From: Desulfobulbaceae bacterium
Lineage (GTDB): Bacteria; Desulfobacterota; Desulfobulbia; Desulfobulbales; DAOVSZ01
Direction: 5' to 3'
Assembly: GCA_030627725.1 (NCBI GenBank)
Contig: DAOVSZ010000226.1
Span: 1-5,265, forward strand
Length of the DNA stretch: 5,265 nt
Numbering within the stretch: position 1 is the first letter of the stretch; each line of letters opens with the position of its first letter. The notes under the pieces are model-generated. The model ran no database searches and had not been told where the DNA came from. It was given only the letters and a program-made list of their open reading frames with translations. Of this stretch, positions 1-5,265 are shown in pieces. The translations under genes and the position numbers were made by a program.

Positions 1-1
1 C

Positions 2-1924
2 AAGGGTTATGAAATTCCTGACTATCCAGAGGAGCCGAAAACCGAGGCTGAGAAAGAACTGCATGCACGGTTTGCGAAAGTTTTGGGAAGCGCTGTGAAT
101 CCGGTTTTAAGAGAAGGAAACTCTGACAGAAGGGCGGCAGCTTCCGTCAAACAGTTTGGGCGGAAGAACCCGCACAGAATGATGAAAGAGTGGCCTGGCG
201 ATTCCACGTCACGTGTAGCGCATATGACAGATGGAGATTTCTACGGCAGTGAAAAATCCGTGACTGTCAAAAACGCGTGCGATGTAAGGATTGAGTGCGT
301 TGCCGATGATGGAAGTATAACAATCCTCAAAGAGACGACACCTTTATTGGAAGGTGAAGTCATTGATACATCAGTCATGCATGTCCGTGCGTTGCGCACA
401 TTCTTTGCAGAGCAGATCGAGGCGGCGAAGAATGATGGCGTGCTGTTGTCGCTCCACCTCAAAGCTACCATGATGAAGGTGTCCGACCCGATCATGTTTG
501 GGCATTGCGTCTCGGAGTTCTATAAGGATGTCTTTGAAAAGCATGCCGCTGTCATGAAAGAGCTGGGAGTGAATCTCAATAATGGTCTGGCTGATGTGTA
601 TGCCAGAATCGAGGGCCTGCCGGAAGCGAAACGGGCGGAAATTGAAGCAGACATTCAGGCTGTGTACACGACACAGTGTGAACTTGCAATGGTGGACTCT
701 TCCAAAGGCATCACAAACCTGCATGTTCCCAACAATGTGATTGTCGATGCATCCATGCCTGTTTTTATCCGTGACGGCGGCAGAATGTGGGGGCCTGACG
801 ATGCGCTTCACGATACAATCGCTATGGTGCCTGACAGGTGTTATGCAACAATTTATCAGGAAGTTGTTGCAGATTGTCAAAACAAAGGCGCCTTTGATCC
901 CGCAACCATGGGAAGTGTCTCAAATGTTGGTCTGATGGCGCAAAAGGCAGAGGAGTACGGTTCGCACGACAAAACATTCGAAGCGCCTGGCAATGGAACG
1001 ATTCGCGTTGTTGATGCTGCTTCCGGAGAGACCCTGCTGTCGCAGCCTGTGGAAAGAGGAGATATCTTCAGATCGTGTCAGACAAAAGATGCGCCGATTC
1101 GGGACTGGGTCAAGCTTGCTGTCAATCGCGCAAAAGCAACCGGCACGCCTGCAATTTTCTGGCTCGATGAAAATCGCGGACACGATGCCGAGATTATTGC
1201 AAAAGTGAATGAATATCTGCCGGATCATGATACGACTGGTTTGGATATCCGCATCATGCCGCCGAACGATGCGATGCGGTTCTCGCTTGCAAGAATCAGA
1301 AAGGGTGAAGATACTATTTCCGTTACCGGCAATGTGTTGCGTGATTATCTCACAGACCTGTTCCCTATTCTTGAACTCGGCACCAGCGCGAAAATGCTTT
1401 CCATCGTGCCGCTTATGAATGGCGGCGGACTGTTTGAGACAGGAGCAGGCGGTTCAGCGCCCAAGCATGTCCAGCAGTTTTTAAAAGAAGGACATCTGCG
1501 TTGGGATTCTCTGGGTGAATTTTGCGCCCTGGTGCCGGCATTCGAGCATATAAAGAGTACATTTAAGATTGAAAAGGCGGAACTTTTTGCCACAACGCTT
1601 GATCAGGCAATAGGCACGTTTCTGGAAAACGAGAAGTCTCCTTCCCGTAAGGTGAATGAGCTGGATACCCGGGGAAGCCATTTTTATCTCGCGCTCTATT
1701 GGGCGCAAAGCCTGGCTGAGCAGAGCGTTGACAGCGACCTGCAGGCCCGGTTTGTCCACGTTGCCCGGGACCTTTCCGATAATGAGGCAAAGATCATTGG
1801 CGAACTGAATGCAGCCCAGGGACAACCAGTGGATATTGGCGGTTATTACCGGTCTGATCGGGAAAAGACAGCACAGGCCATGCGTCCCAGCGCAACCTTT
1901 AATAAGATCGTGGATGCAATATAA
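2..1924 (+). CDS. icd: Monomeric NADP-dependent isocitrate dehydrogenase, 5'-truncated by window edge
   Basis: This enzyme oxidatively decarboxylates isocitrate to 2-oxoglutarate with NADP+ and a divalent metal in the cytosol (TCA cycle; reversible in reductive-TCA organisms). The frame is open from base 2 (KGYEIPDYPEEPK...), so the real start lies upstream. The TTG at 83 is internal, because the residues before it already match the family. The visible part is 640 residues against a usual ~740, so about 100 are missing. Aligned by eye to the Azotobacter vinelandii enzyme, all key residues are present (fragment numbering). Isocitrate binding: S30, N33, R37 and R43 in GSAVNPVLREGNSDRR, plus K154, Y319 and R447. 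Metal binding: D249, D448, D452. NADP binding: H489, R500, R549, which argues for NADP rather than NAD. The signature IVPLMNGGGLFETGAGGSAP is intact and there is no frameshift. It ends with TAA, 16 bp from the convergent hydrolase gene, so it closes its transcription unit. The Azotobacter numbering is from memory. Confidence 0.97.
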   Translation, partial: KGYEIPDYPEEPKTEAEKELHARFAKVLGSAVNPVLREGNSDRRAAASVKQFGRKNPHRMMKEWPGDSTSRVAHMTDGDFYGSEKSVTVKNACDVRIECVADDGSITILKETTPLLEGEVIDTSVMHVRALRTFFAEQIEAAKNDGVLLSLHLKATMMKVSDPIMFGHCVSEFYKDVFEKHAAVMKELGVNLNNGLADVYARIEGLPEAKRAEIEADIQAVYTTQCELAMVDSSKGITNLHVPNNVIVDASMPVFIRDGGRMWGPDDALHDTIAMVPDRCYATIYQEVVADCQNKGAFDPATMGSVSNVGLMAQKAEEYGSHDKTFEAPGNGTIRVVDAASGETLLSQPVERGDIFRSCQTKDAPIRDWVKLAVNRAKATGTPAIFWLDENRGHDAEIIAKVNEYLPDHDTTGLDIRIMPPNDAMRFSLARIRKGEDTISVTGNVLRDYLTDLFPILELGTSAKMLSIVPLMNGGGLFETGAGGSAPKHVQQFLKEGHLRWDSLGEFCALVPAFEHIKSTFKIEKAELFATTLDQAIGTFLENEKSPSRKVNELDTRGSHFYLALYWAQSLAEQSVDSDLQARFVHVARDLSDNEAKIIGELNAAQGQPVDIGGYYRSDREKTAQAMRPSATFNKIVDAI

Positions 1925-1930
1925 GCGAGC

Positions 1931-1953
1931 CTGTAAGAGCTTACAGTATTTTA
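1931..1953 (+). terminator. Probable terminator of the isocitrate dehydrogenase gene
   Basis: CTGTAA-GAGC-TTACAG forms a perfect 6-bp stem with a 4-base loop (1931-1946), starting 6 bases after the dehydrogenase stop. It is followed by TATTTTAG, a short, imperfect T-run. The right arm contains the reverse complement of the TAA stop of the convergent hydrolase gene, so the element lies partly inside that gene. The stem is AT-rich and weak for an intrinsic terminator. Read on the - strand it lacks a U-tract, so it would serve the + strand gene only. Confidence 0.45.
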
Positions 1954-2462
1954 GCAAATGCTTCGGCCCATACACCGTAGCCCTGGTCACTCAGATGCAC
2001 CCCGTCGTCAAGAAAGAGTGTGCTGTTCGGATTGCCGTCCGCGTTCAGAAAAAGAGGATAGAGGTCGAGGACATCCGCCTGTTTCCTTTCCGCAAGCTGC
2101 TTTATGGATGTGTTGAGTCGTGAGGCAGTGTCTTCTGCCTGCCAGGGGAATTTCACCGGCAGCAGACTGGTGACGATAATTTTCGCTGCGGGATATGCGG
2201 CCTGAAAGGTATCGATGATCTTTTCGTAATCAGGAAGAAAGAAGAGGTCATCCATTGCAAGATTGTTCGTGCCGGTCATGATCATAACCAGATCCGGCGG
2301 GATATCTTCCGCCGAAAGATGCGGCATCCGTGAAAGAAGCCCCTGGACCGTTTCTCCTGCACGGCCGCGGTTTAAAACGATGTGGTTTGGGAAGCGGGCC
2401 TGCCAGTTAAAGAATTCGATCAGCGAATCCCCAACCAGAAGAAGTTTTGTGTTCTGCATCAT
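1941..2462 (-). CDS. SGNH/GDSL-family hydrolase (esterase/acylhydrolase), cytosolic
   Basis: This is a 173-residue single-domain SGNH hydrolase, a serine esterase fold acting on acyl or acetyl esters; the substrate cannot be read from sequence. All four blocks are visible: GDS at 11-13 with nucleophile S13; block II glycine G36 (NRGRAGE); block III GTNN with oxyanion N66; and block V D153-G-V-H156, giving the Asp and His of the triad. Block III has NN where GxND is the consensus. There is no signal peptide, since GDS begins at residue 11, so it should act in the cytosol. The start ATG (2462-2460) overlaps the glgX stop as ATGA. A second ATG follows immediately and could serve instead. No good Shine-Dalgarno precedes either, which suggests translational coupling to glgX. 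The length suits the compact TesA / PAF-acetylhydrolase-like subgroup. A link to glycogen metabolism (for example deacylating a modified sugar or glucan) is inference from operon position only. Confidence 0.9.
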   Translation of the reverse strand: MMQNTKLLLVGDSLIEFFNWQARFPNHIVLNRGRAGETVQGLLSRMPHLSAEDIPPDLVMIMTGTNNLAMDDLFFLPDYEKIIDTFQAAYPAAKIIVTSLLPVKFPWQAEDTASRLNTSIKQLAERKQADVLDLYPLFLNADGNPNSTLFLDDGVHLSDQGYGVWAEAFAKIL

Positions 2463-4564
2463 GTGTCCAGTGGTTTTGAAATAAGGACAACCGCAGCCAT
2501 GGACGCGACATTTATGTCCCGTTCTTGTGCAAATGCGGCCTTGTTTTCAGGGATGATGTCATAGGGCGCGGCGGCCGCAGTATCGATGATCCTTTTCCAT
2601 TGACGTTCCTGAGGCGGGTTTGGGATGCCGAACTGTTTAGGTCCTTTATGGGCGTTCAGCATCACGAAAAAATCATCATCCCGTTTTTGAGAGACAACGC
2701 TGCCATCCATGAAAAATGCCAGCGTTTTGCACTGCGGCGACCAGTCCTGTTCGCCGGTTGCGGTTGACTGCCACCGTATCCCTGGATCGCTCGATTGCTC
2801 AGCCTCAGAGAAAAACTCTTCCCGCCGGAAGACAGGGTGTTTTTTCCGTAAGGCGATAAGGAGTTGAAAGAACCTGAGCAGATCGCTGTTCTTCCGTGCC
2901 AGGCTCCAGTCGACCCAGCCGATGGGATTGTCCTGACACCAGGTGTTGTTGTTGCCGTGCTGGGTCCGGCCGAACTCTTCCCCGGCCACGAACATCGGCA
3001 CCCCCTGAGAGAGAAAGAGGATAACCGCAAAGGTCCTCATCCGCCGTGCCCGCAGGGTGTTTATCTCCGGATCGTCCGTTTCGCCCTCAACACCTGTATT
3101 CCAGCTGATATTGTGGTCTGATCCGTCCCGGCTCTCTTCGCCGTTTCGTTCGTTATGCTTTTCGTTGTAGCTGACAAGGTCAGAGAGGGTAAAACCGTCG
3201 TGGCTGGTGAGAAAGTTGATGCTGTTTGTGGGGCGCCGTTGGCTCGGTTGATAGAGGTCGGAGCTGCCGGCTATCCGGGTTGCCAGGTGTGCTGTCGTAT
3301 CCTCGTGGCCGCACATGAAGGCGCGGACATCATCACGGAACCTGCCGTTCCATTCGGCCCAGCGAATACTGGTGGAAAAACTCCCAACCTGATAGACGCC
3401 GGCCGCATCCCATGCCTCGGCAATGATTTTTGTGTGGGCCAGCACCGGGTCTTCGGCGATCTTTTCCACCATGGGCGGATTGCTCAAAATCTCTCCGGTT
3501 TGCGACCGGCCGAGGATGGAGGCAAGATCAAAGCGGAAGCCGTCCACATGCATGTTGATGACCCAGTAACGGAGACAGTCGAGGATCAGGTGGCGGACAA
3601 TGGGATGGTTGCAGTTCATCGTATTGCCGCAGCCGGTAAAGTTGAGATATTCTTTTGTCTCGGGATCGAGCAGATAATAGATGGTGTTGTCCAGTCCGCG
3701 GAAGCTGAAAACCGGCCCGTTTGATCGTCCTTCCGCCGTATGGTTGAACACCACGTCAAGAATGACCTCAATACCTGCCTTATGCAGGGCCTTTACCATC
3801 TCCTTGAACTCACGCACCTGATTGCCGTTGGCGCCGTTGACCGCATACGATGCCTTGGGCGCAAAAAAACCGAGCGTACTGTAGCCCCAGAGGTTTTTTA
3901 GATTTTCGCCTGTTTCAGGGTCAACACAAATATTTTCATTCTCGTTGAATTCGGCAACAGGCATGAGTTCAACCGCTGTGATGCCGAGTTTTTTCAAATA
4001 CGGGATCTTTTCGACAACTCCGTCATAGGCGCCGGGATTTTTGACTCCCGATGTTTCATGCCGGGTAAACCCGCGGACATGGAGTTCATAGAAGACAGAG
4101 TCCTTCAAAGAAGTGTTGAGGGGGCGGTCTCCCTCCCAGTCAAAGTCATCATCAATGACGCAGCAACGCCGCAGATATCTGCTTTCAACGCCGAACCTGC
4201 CGGGCCTTTTGTAGGATTCTCCCCAGTGTGAGCCTCCGGTCAGGGCCAGGGCATACGGGTCCAGCAGGATGTTGTCGCGGGAAAAATAGTGCCCCTCTCC
4301 TTCGGGATCATAGGGGCCTGTCAGCCTGTAACCGTAGCGCAGGCTGCGGTCGAATTTATGAATCAGGATATGCCAGATGTCACCGGTCCGGTTAATTGCC
4401 GGATCAAGGCGGATCTCGGCGCATTTCTTGGCTTCTCCCGGGGGGAAGAAGACGATGGAAACCTGATGGACATGCCGGGAAAAAAGAGCGAAATTGACGC
4501 CTTCCGGGGTGATTGTATTGCCAAGGGGAAGGGGGGCGCCGGGGCTGGTTGAGAGCTTCTTCAT
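2459..4564 (-). CDS. glgX: Glycogen debranching enzyme GlgX (isoamylase-type, GH13)
   Basis: GlgX hydrolyses alpha-1,6 branch linkages of glycogen, typically short limit-dextrin branches left by phosphorylase, in the cytosol. Numbering here counts from the GTG at 4570. An N-terminal CBM48/E-set domain (about 8-100, PLGNTITPEGVNFALFS) precedes the GH13 barrel (about 155-560) and a C-terminal beta domain. GH13 motifs: region I DVVFNHTAEG (D272, N276, H277); region II GFRFDLA with nucleophile D348; region III AEAWD with acid/base E385; region IV FLTSHDGF with H457/D458. The YELHVRGFTRH motif of the isoamylase/GlgX/TreX group is at 161-171. At ~701 residues it is typical of GlgX/TreX and longer than the E. 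coli protein. I prefer ATG 4564-4562, which has GGA 8 bases upstream, over the in-frame GTG at 4570, where GGA would be too close. The stop overlaps the hydrolase start by 4 bp, so they form one leftward operon. TreX-like specificity is possible, but no trehalose genes are visible. Confidence 0.97.
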   Translation of the reverse strand: MKKLSTSPGAPLPLGNTITPEGVNFALFSRHVHQVSIVFFPPGEAKKCAEIRLDPAINRTGDIWHILIHKFDRSLRYGYRLTGPYDPEGEGHYFSRDNILLDPYALALTGGSHWGESYKRPGRFGVESRYLRRCCVIDDDFDWEGDRPLNTSLKDSVFYELHVRGFTRHETSGVKNPGAYDGVVEKIPYLKKLGITAVELMPVAEFNENENICVDPETGENLKNLWGYSTLGFFAPKASYAVNGANGNQVREFKEMVKALHKAGIEVILDVVFNHTAEGRSNGPVFSFRGLDNTIYYLLDPETKEYLNFTGCGNTMNCNHPIVRHLILDCLRYWVINMHVDGFRFDLASILGRSQTGEILSNPPMVEKIAEDPVLAHTKIIAEAWDAAGVYQVGSFSTSIRWAEWNGRFRDDVRAFMCGHEDTTAHLATRIAGSSDLYQPSQRRPTNSINFLTSHDGFTLSDLVSYNEKHNERNGEESRDGSDHNISWNTGVEGETDDPEINTLRARRMRTFAVILFLSQGVPMFVAGEEFGRTQHGNNNTWCQDNPIGWVDWSLARKNSDLLRFFQLLIALRKKHPVFRREEFFSEAEQSSDPGIRWQSTATGEQDWSPQCKTLAFFMDGSVVSQKRDDDFFVMLNAHKGPKQFGIPNPPQERQWKRIIDTAAAAPYDIIPENKAAFAQERDINVASMAAVVLISKPLDT

Positions 4565-4755
4565 GGTCACTATCCGTTATGTGTCTGCCTGCGCTTCAAA
4601 GTATCAATAATAATATAGCAGAGAAGGTATCATAAATATACTAAAGTTGAAAGGTTCTGCGAGAGTTGCGGGACGCTATTGACTTCGTTGACTTGCTCTT
4701 TTTTGCTTTACCGCCTTCCCCTCAATTCACCTCATCTTAACACCACATCGTGGCA

Positions 4756-4764
4756 CCCCCCCCC
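4756..4764 (+). repeat. C9 homopolymer tract
   Basis: Nine consecutive cytosines between GTGGCA and ATTCTG, in otherwise AT-rich intergenic DNA. Such tracts are prone to slipped-strand length change. It lies about 75 bp upstream of the candidate receptor promoter and about 190 bp upstream of the glgX start, and inside neither gene. Confidence 0.9.
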
Positions 4765-4826
4765 ATTCTGCTTTTAATAGGTGTGCATGCTAACATATTG
4801 AAAAAACGTGCAAAAAAGAAAAAAAT

Positions 4827-4845
4827 AAGTTAAAGCTTTTGACTT
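4827..4845. promoter_or_regulatory. AT-rich dyad, possible operator
   Basis: AAGTTAAAGCTTTTGACTT is nearly self-complementary: outer arms AAGT/ACTT and inner AAA/TTT pair, with a T-G mismatch between them. It overlaps the candidate -35 at 4839-4844, where a repressor or activator site would be expected. It does not match the Fur box closely. In AT-rich DNA such dyads can be chance. Confidence 0.25.
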
Positions 4846-4867
4846 ATCTGCCGAAAACACTTATTAA
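4839..4867 (+). promoter_or_regulatory. Candidate sigma70-type promoter for the TonB receptor gene
   Basis: TTGACT (4839-4844, five of six consensus bases) is separated by 17 bases from TATTAA (4862-4867, four of six). A-tracts just upstream resemble an UP element. Transcription would begin near 4874 and give a leader of about 125 bases that includes the whole octamer array. A second -10-like hexamer, GATAAT at 4875-4880, has no -35 at proper spacing. Confidence 0.35.
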
Positions 4868-4902
4868 TTGACTGGATAATACGTAGAGAGTCAATCTTTG
4901 GG

Positions 4903-4935
4903 TTATTGAGTTTGTTGAGTTATTGCGTTATTGAG
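4903..4935 (+). repeat. TTATTGAG-type short tandem repeat (4 degenerate units)
   Basis: Units are TTATTGAG (4903-4910), TTTGTTGAG (4911-4919, one base longer), TTATTGCG (4920-4927) and TTATTGAG (4928-4935), head to tail. They run directly into the CTCTACAA array with no gap and form the left half of the foldback element. Confidence 0.8.
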
Positions 4936-4975
4936 CTCTACAGCTCTACAACTCTACAACTCTACAACTCTACAA
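4936..4975 (+). repeat. CTCTACAA tandem octamer, 5 copies
   Basis: There are five head-to-tail octamers: CTCTACAG (4936-4943), then four exact CTCTACAA copies at 4944, 4952, 4960 and 4968. The unit length of 8 is not a multiple of 3, so copy-number change would alter leader length (or frame, if translated). The array ends 24 bases before the receptor ATG. Confidence 0.95.
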
Positions 4976-4999
4976 CCCAATAACCCAAGAAACTCTATT

Positions 5000-5265
5000 A
5001 TGATTAAAAAAATCCTGCTTACCATTCTTGCCCTGGCCGTAACAGTAACCCCGACTCCCCTTTTTGCTAAAGCGCCGCCGCCGACGGACGAGACCATCCT
5101 GACCCAGATTCCGAAGGAGTCGTCAATTGAAGAAGAACTCAGTCTGATGGCGCTCTACTTTACCGAGGCAGAGCTGCAGGTTGTCGAGGCCCCGACCAGG
5201 TATCCCAAACCGATCACGCAAGTGGCGGAGAATGTCACCATCATCACACACAAAGAGATCGCCAA
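5000..5265 (+). CDS. TonB-dependent outer-membrane receptor, N-terminal part only (cut by window end)
   Basis: The first 88 codons of an outer-membrane receptor that imports a ligand using TonB-ExbBD energy. The ligand (siderophore, cobalamin, metal or other) cannot be told from this part. Residues 1-23 are a signal peptide: MIKK, then a hydrophobic core ILLTILALAVTV, with likely cleavage after LFA (A23). A linker (24-49) is rich in P, T and E. AELQVVEAPTRYPKPI (57-72) has the TonB-box to plug-entry pattern (VV.AP/ATR..KPI), followed by QVAENVTIITHKEI (74-87), the first strand of the plug domain. ATG 5000 is chosen because the signal peptide starts there. An in-frame TTG at 4931 would put repeat-encoded residues before it and is unlikely. 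No strong Shine-Dalgarno is present, only AAGA at 4987-4990. The gene diverges from glgX and is not part of that operon. Confidence 0.85.
   Translation, partial: MIKKILLTILALAVTVTPTPLFAKAPPPTDETILTQIPKESSIEEELSLMALYFTEAELQVVEAPTRYPKPITQVAENVTIITHKEIA

Larger units (their letters stand above)
4898..4988. repeat. 11-bp perfect inverted repeat enclosing the octamer array
   Basis: TTGGGTTATTG (4898-4908) and CAATAACCCAA (4978-4988) are exact reverse complements 69 bases apart. The sequence between them is itself repetitive: TTATTGAG-type units on the left and CTCTACAA units on the right. The reverse complement of the right unit, TTGTAGAG, matches TTATTGAG at 6 of 8 positions, so the element can fold as a long imperfect hairpin in DNA or RNA. 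The right arm ends 11 bases before the receptor ATG. Confidence 0.85.
4565..4999. other. Divergent intergenic region between glgX and the TonB receptor gene
   Basis: About 435 bp with no credible coding frame on either strand. In order it holds: an AT-rich stretch just upstream of glgX (4600-4650) where its leftward promoter should lie, with TATATT on the - strand at 4612-4617 but no convincing -35; a 9-bp near-duplication TTGACTTCG/TTGACTTGC at 4679-4696; a C9 run at 4756-4764; A-tracts at 4800-4825; a dyad with a candidate rightward promoter at 4827-4867; and an octamer-repeat array from 4898 to 4988. The A-tracts sit where an UP element would be for the rightward promoter. Confidence 0.8.

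Noticed and set aside
371..880. 169-codon open frame on the - strand inside the dehydrogenase gene
   Set aside because: It is antisense to conserved substrate- and metal-binding regions, is Cys/His-rich in the manner of a shadow frame, and has no supporting start signal.
1481..1990. 169-codon open frame on the - strand across the end of the isocitrate dehydrogenase gene and the SGNH 3' end
   Set aside because: It lies antisense to a conserved enzyme and overlaps two real genes. The peptide resembles no family.
3155..3724. 189-codon open frame on the + strand inside glgX
   Set aside because: It is antisense to the conserved GH13 catalytic core of a clearly real gene, has no recognisable family features, and is explained by the codon bias of the opposite strand.
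4600..4650. Fur box upstream of glgX
   Set aside because: The AT-rich ATCAATAATAATAT stretch lacks the dyad symmetry of the Fur consensus.
4679..4696. TTGACTTCG/TTGACTTGC near-duplication as twin -35 boxes
   Set aside because: No -10-like hexamer lies 16-18 bases downstream of either copy; the sequence there is T-rich then CCGCCT.
4743..4753. CCAC-ATC-GTGG hairpin as a terminator
   Set aside because: A 4-bp stem with no following T-run is too short to be meaningful and is likely chance.
4936..4975. Octamer array as a CRISPR array
   Set aside because: The repeats are only 8 bp and directly abutting with no spacers, and there are no cas genes.

Overview
The window reads as ordinary chromosomal DNA from a Gram-negative bacterium. 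It has moderate GC and well-packed genes. The evidence for Gram-negative is a TonB-dependent outer-membrane receptor beginning at the right edge. A monomeric NADP isocitrate dehydrogenase, a GlgX-type debranching enzyme and this style of receptor N-terminus would fit Desulfobacterota (Desulfobulbales or Geobacter-like) or a related group such as Chlorobi. That placement is inference from protein flavour only; no marker gene is present.

Layout, left to right. (1) Positions 2-1924, + strand: the C-terminal ~640 residues of a monomeric isocitrate dehydrogenase, with about 100 N-terminal residues lying outside the window. (2) Positions 1925-1946: a 16-bp convergent gap, with a small stem-loop that overlaps the stop codon of the next gene. 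(3) Positions 1941-2462, - strand: a small leaderless SGNH/GDSL hydrolase. (4) Positions 2459-4564, - strand: glgX, glycogen debranching enzyme, overlapping the hydrolase by an ATGA junction, so the two form a translationally coupled pair transcribed leftwards. (5) Positions about 4565-4999: an AT-rich divergent intergenic region of ~435 bp. It holds A-tracts, a C9 run, a candidate promoter with a dyad over its -35, and a striking octamer-repeat array bounded by an 11-bp perfect inverted repeat. (6) Positions 5000-5265, + strand: signal peptide and start of the plug domain of a TonB-dependent receptor, cut by the window end.

Functionally the genes are three separate units: TCA-cycle (or reductive TCA) isocitrate/2-oxoglutarate interconversion, cytosolic glycogen breakdown with an attached esterase of unknown substrate, and outer-membrane uptake of an unidentified ligand. 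I see no defence system, mobile element, CRISPR array or RNA gene. The most unusual item is the repeat array that forms the leader of the receptor gene and ends 11 bases before its start codon. The second is the coupling of an SGNH esterase to glgX.
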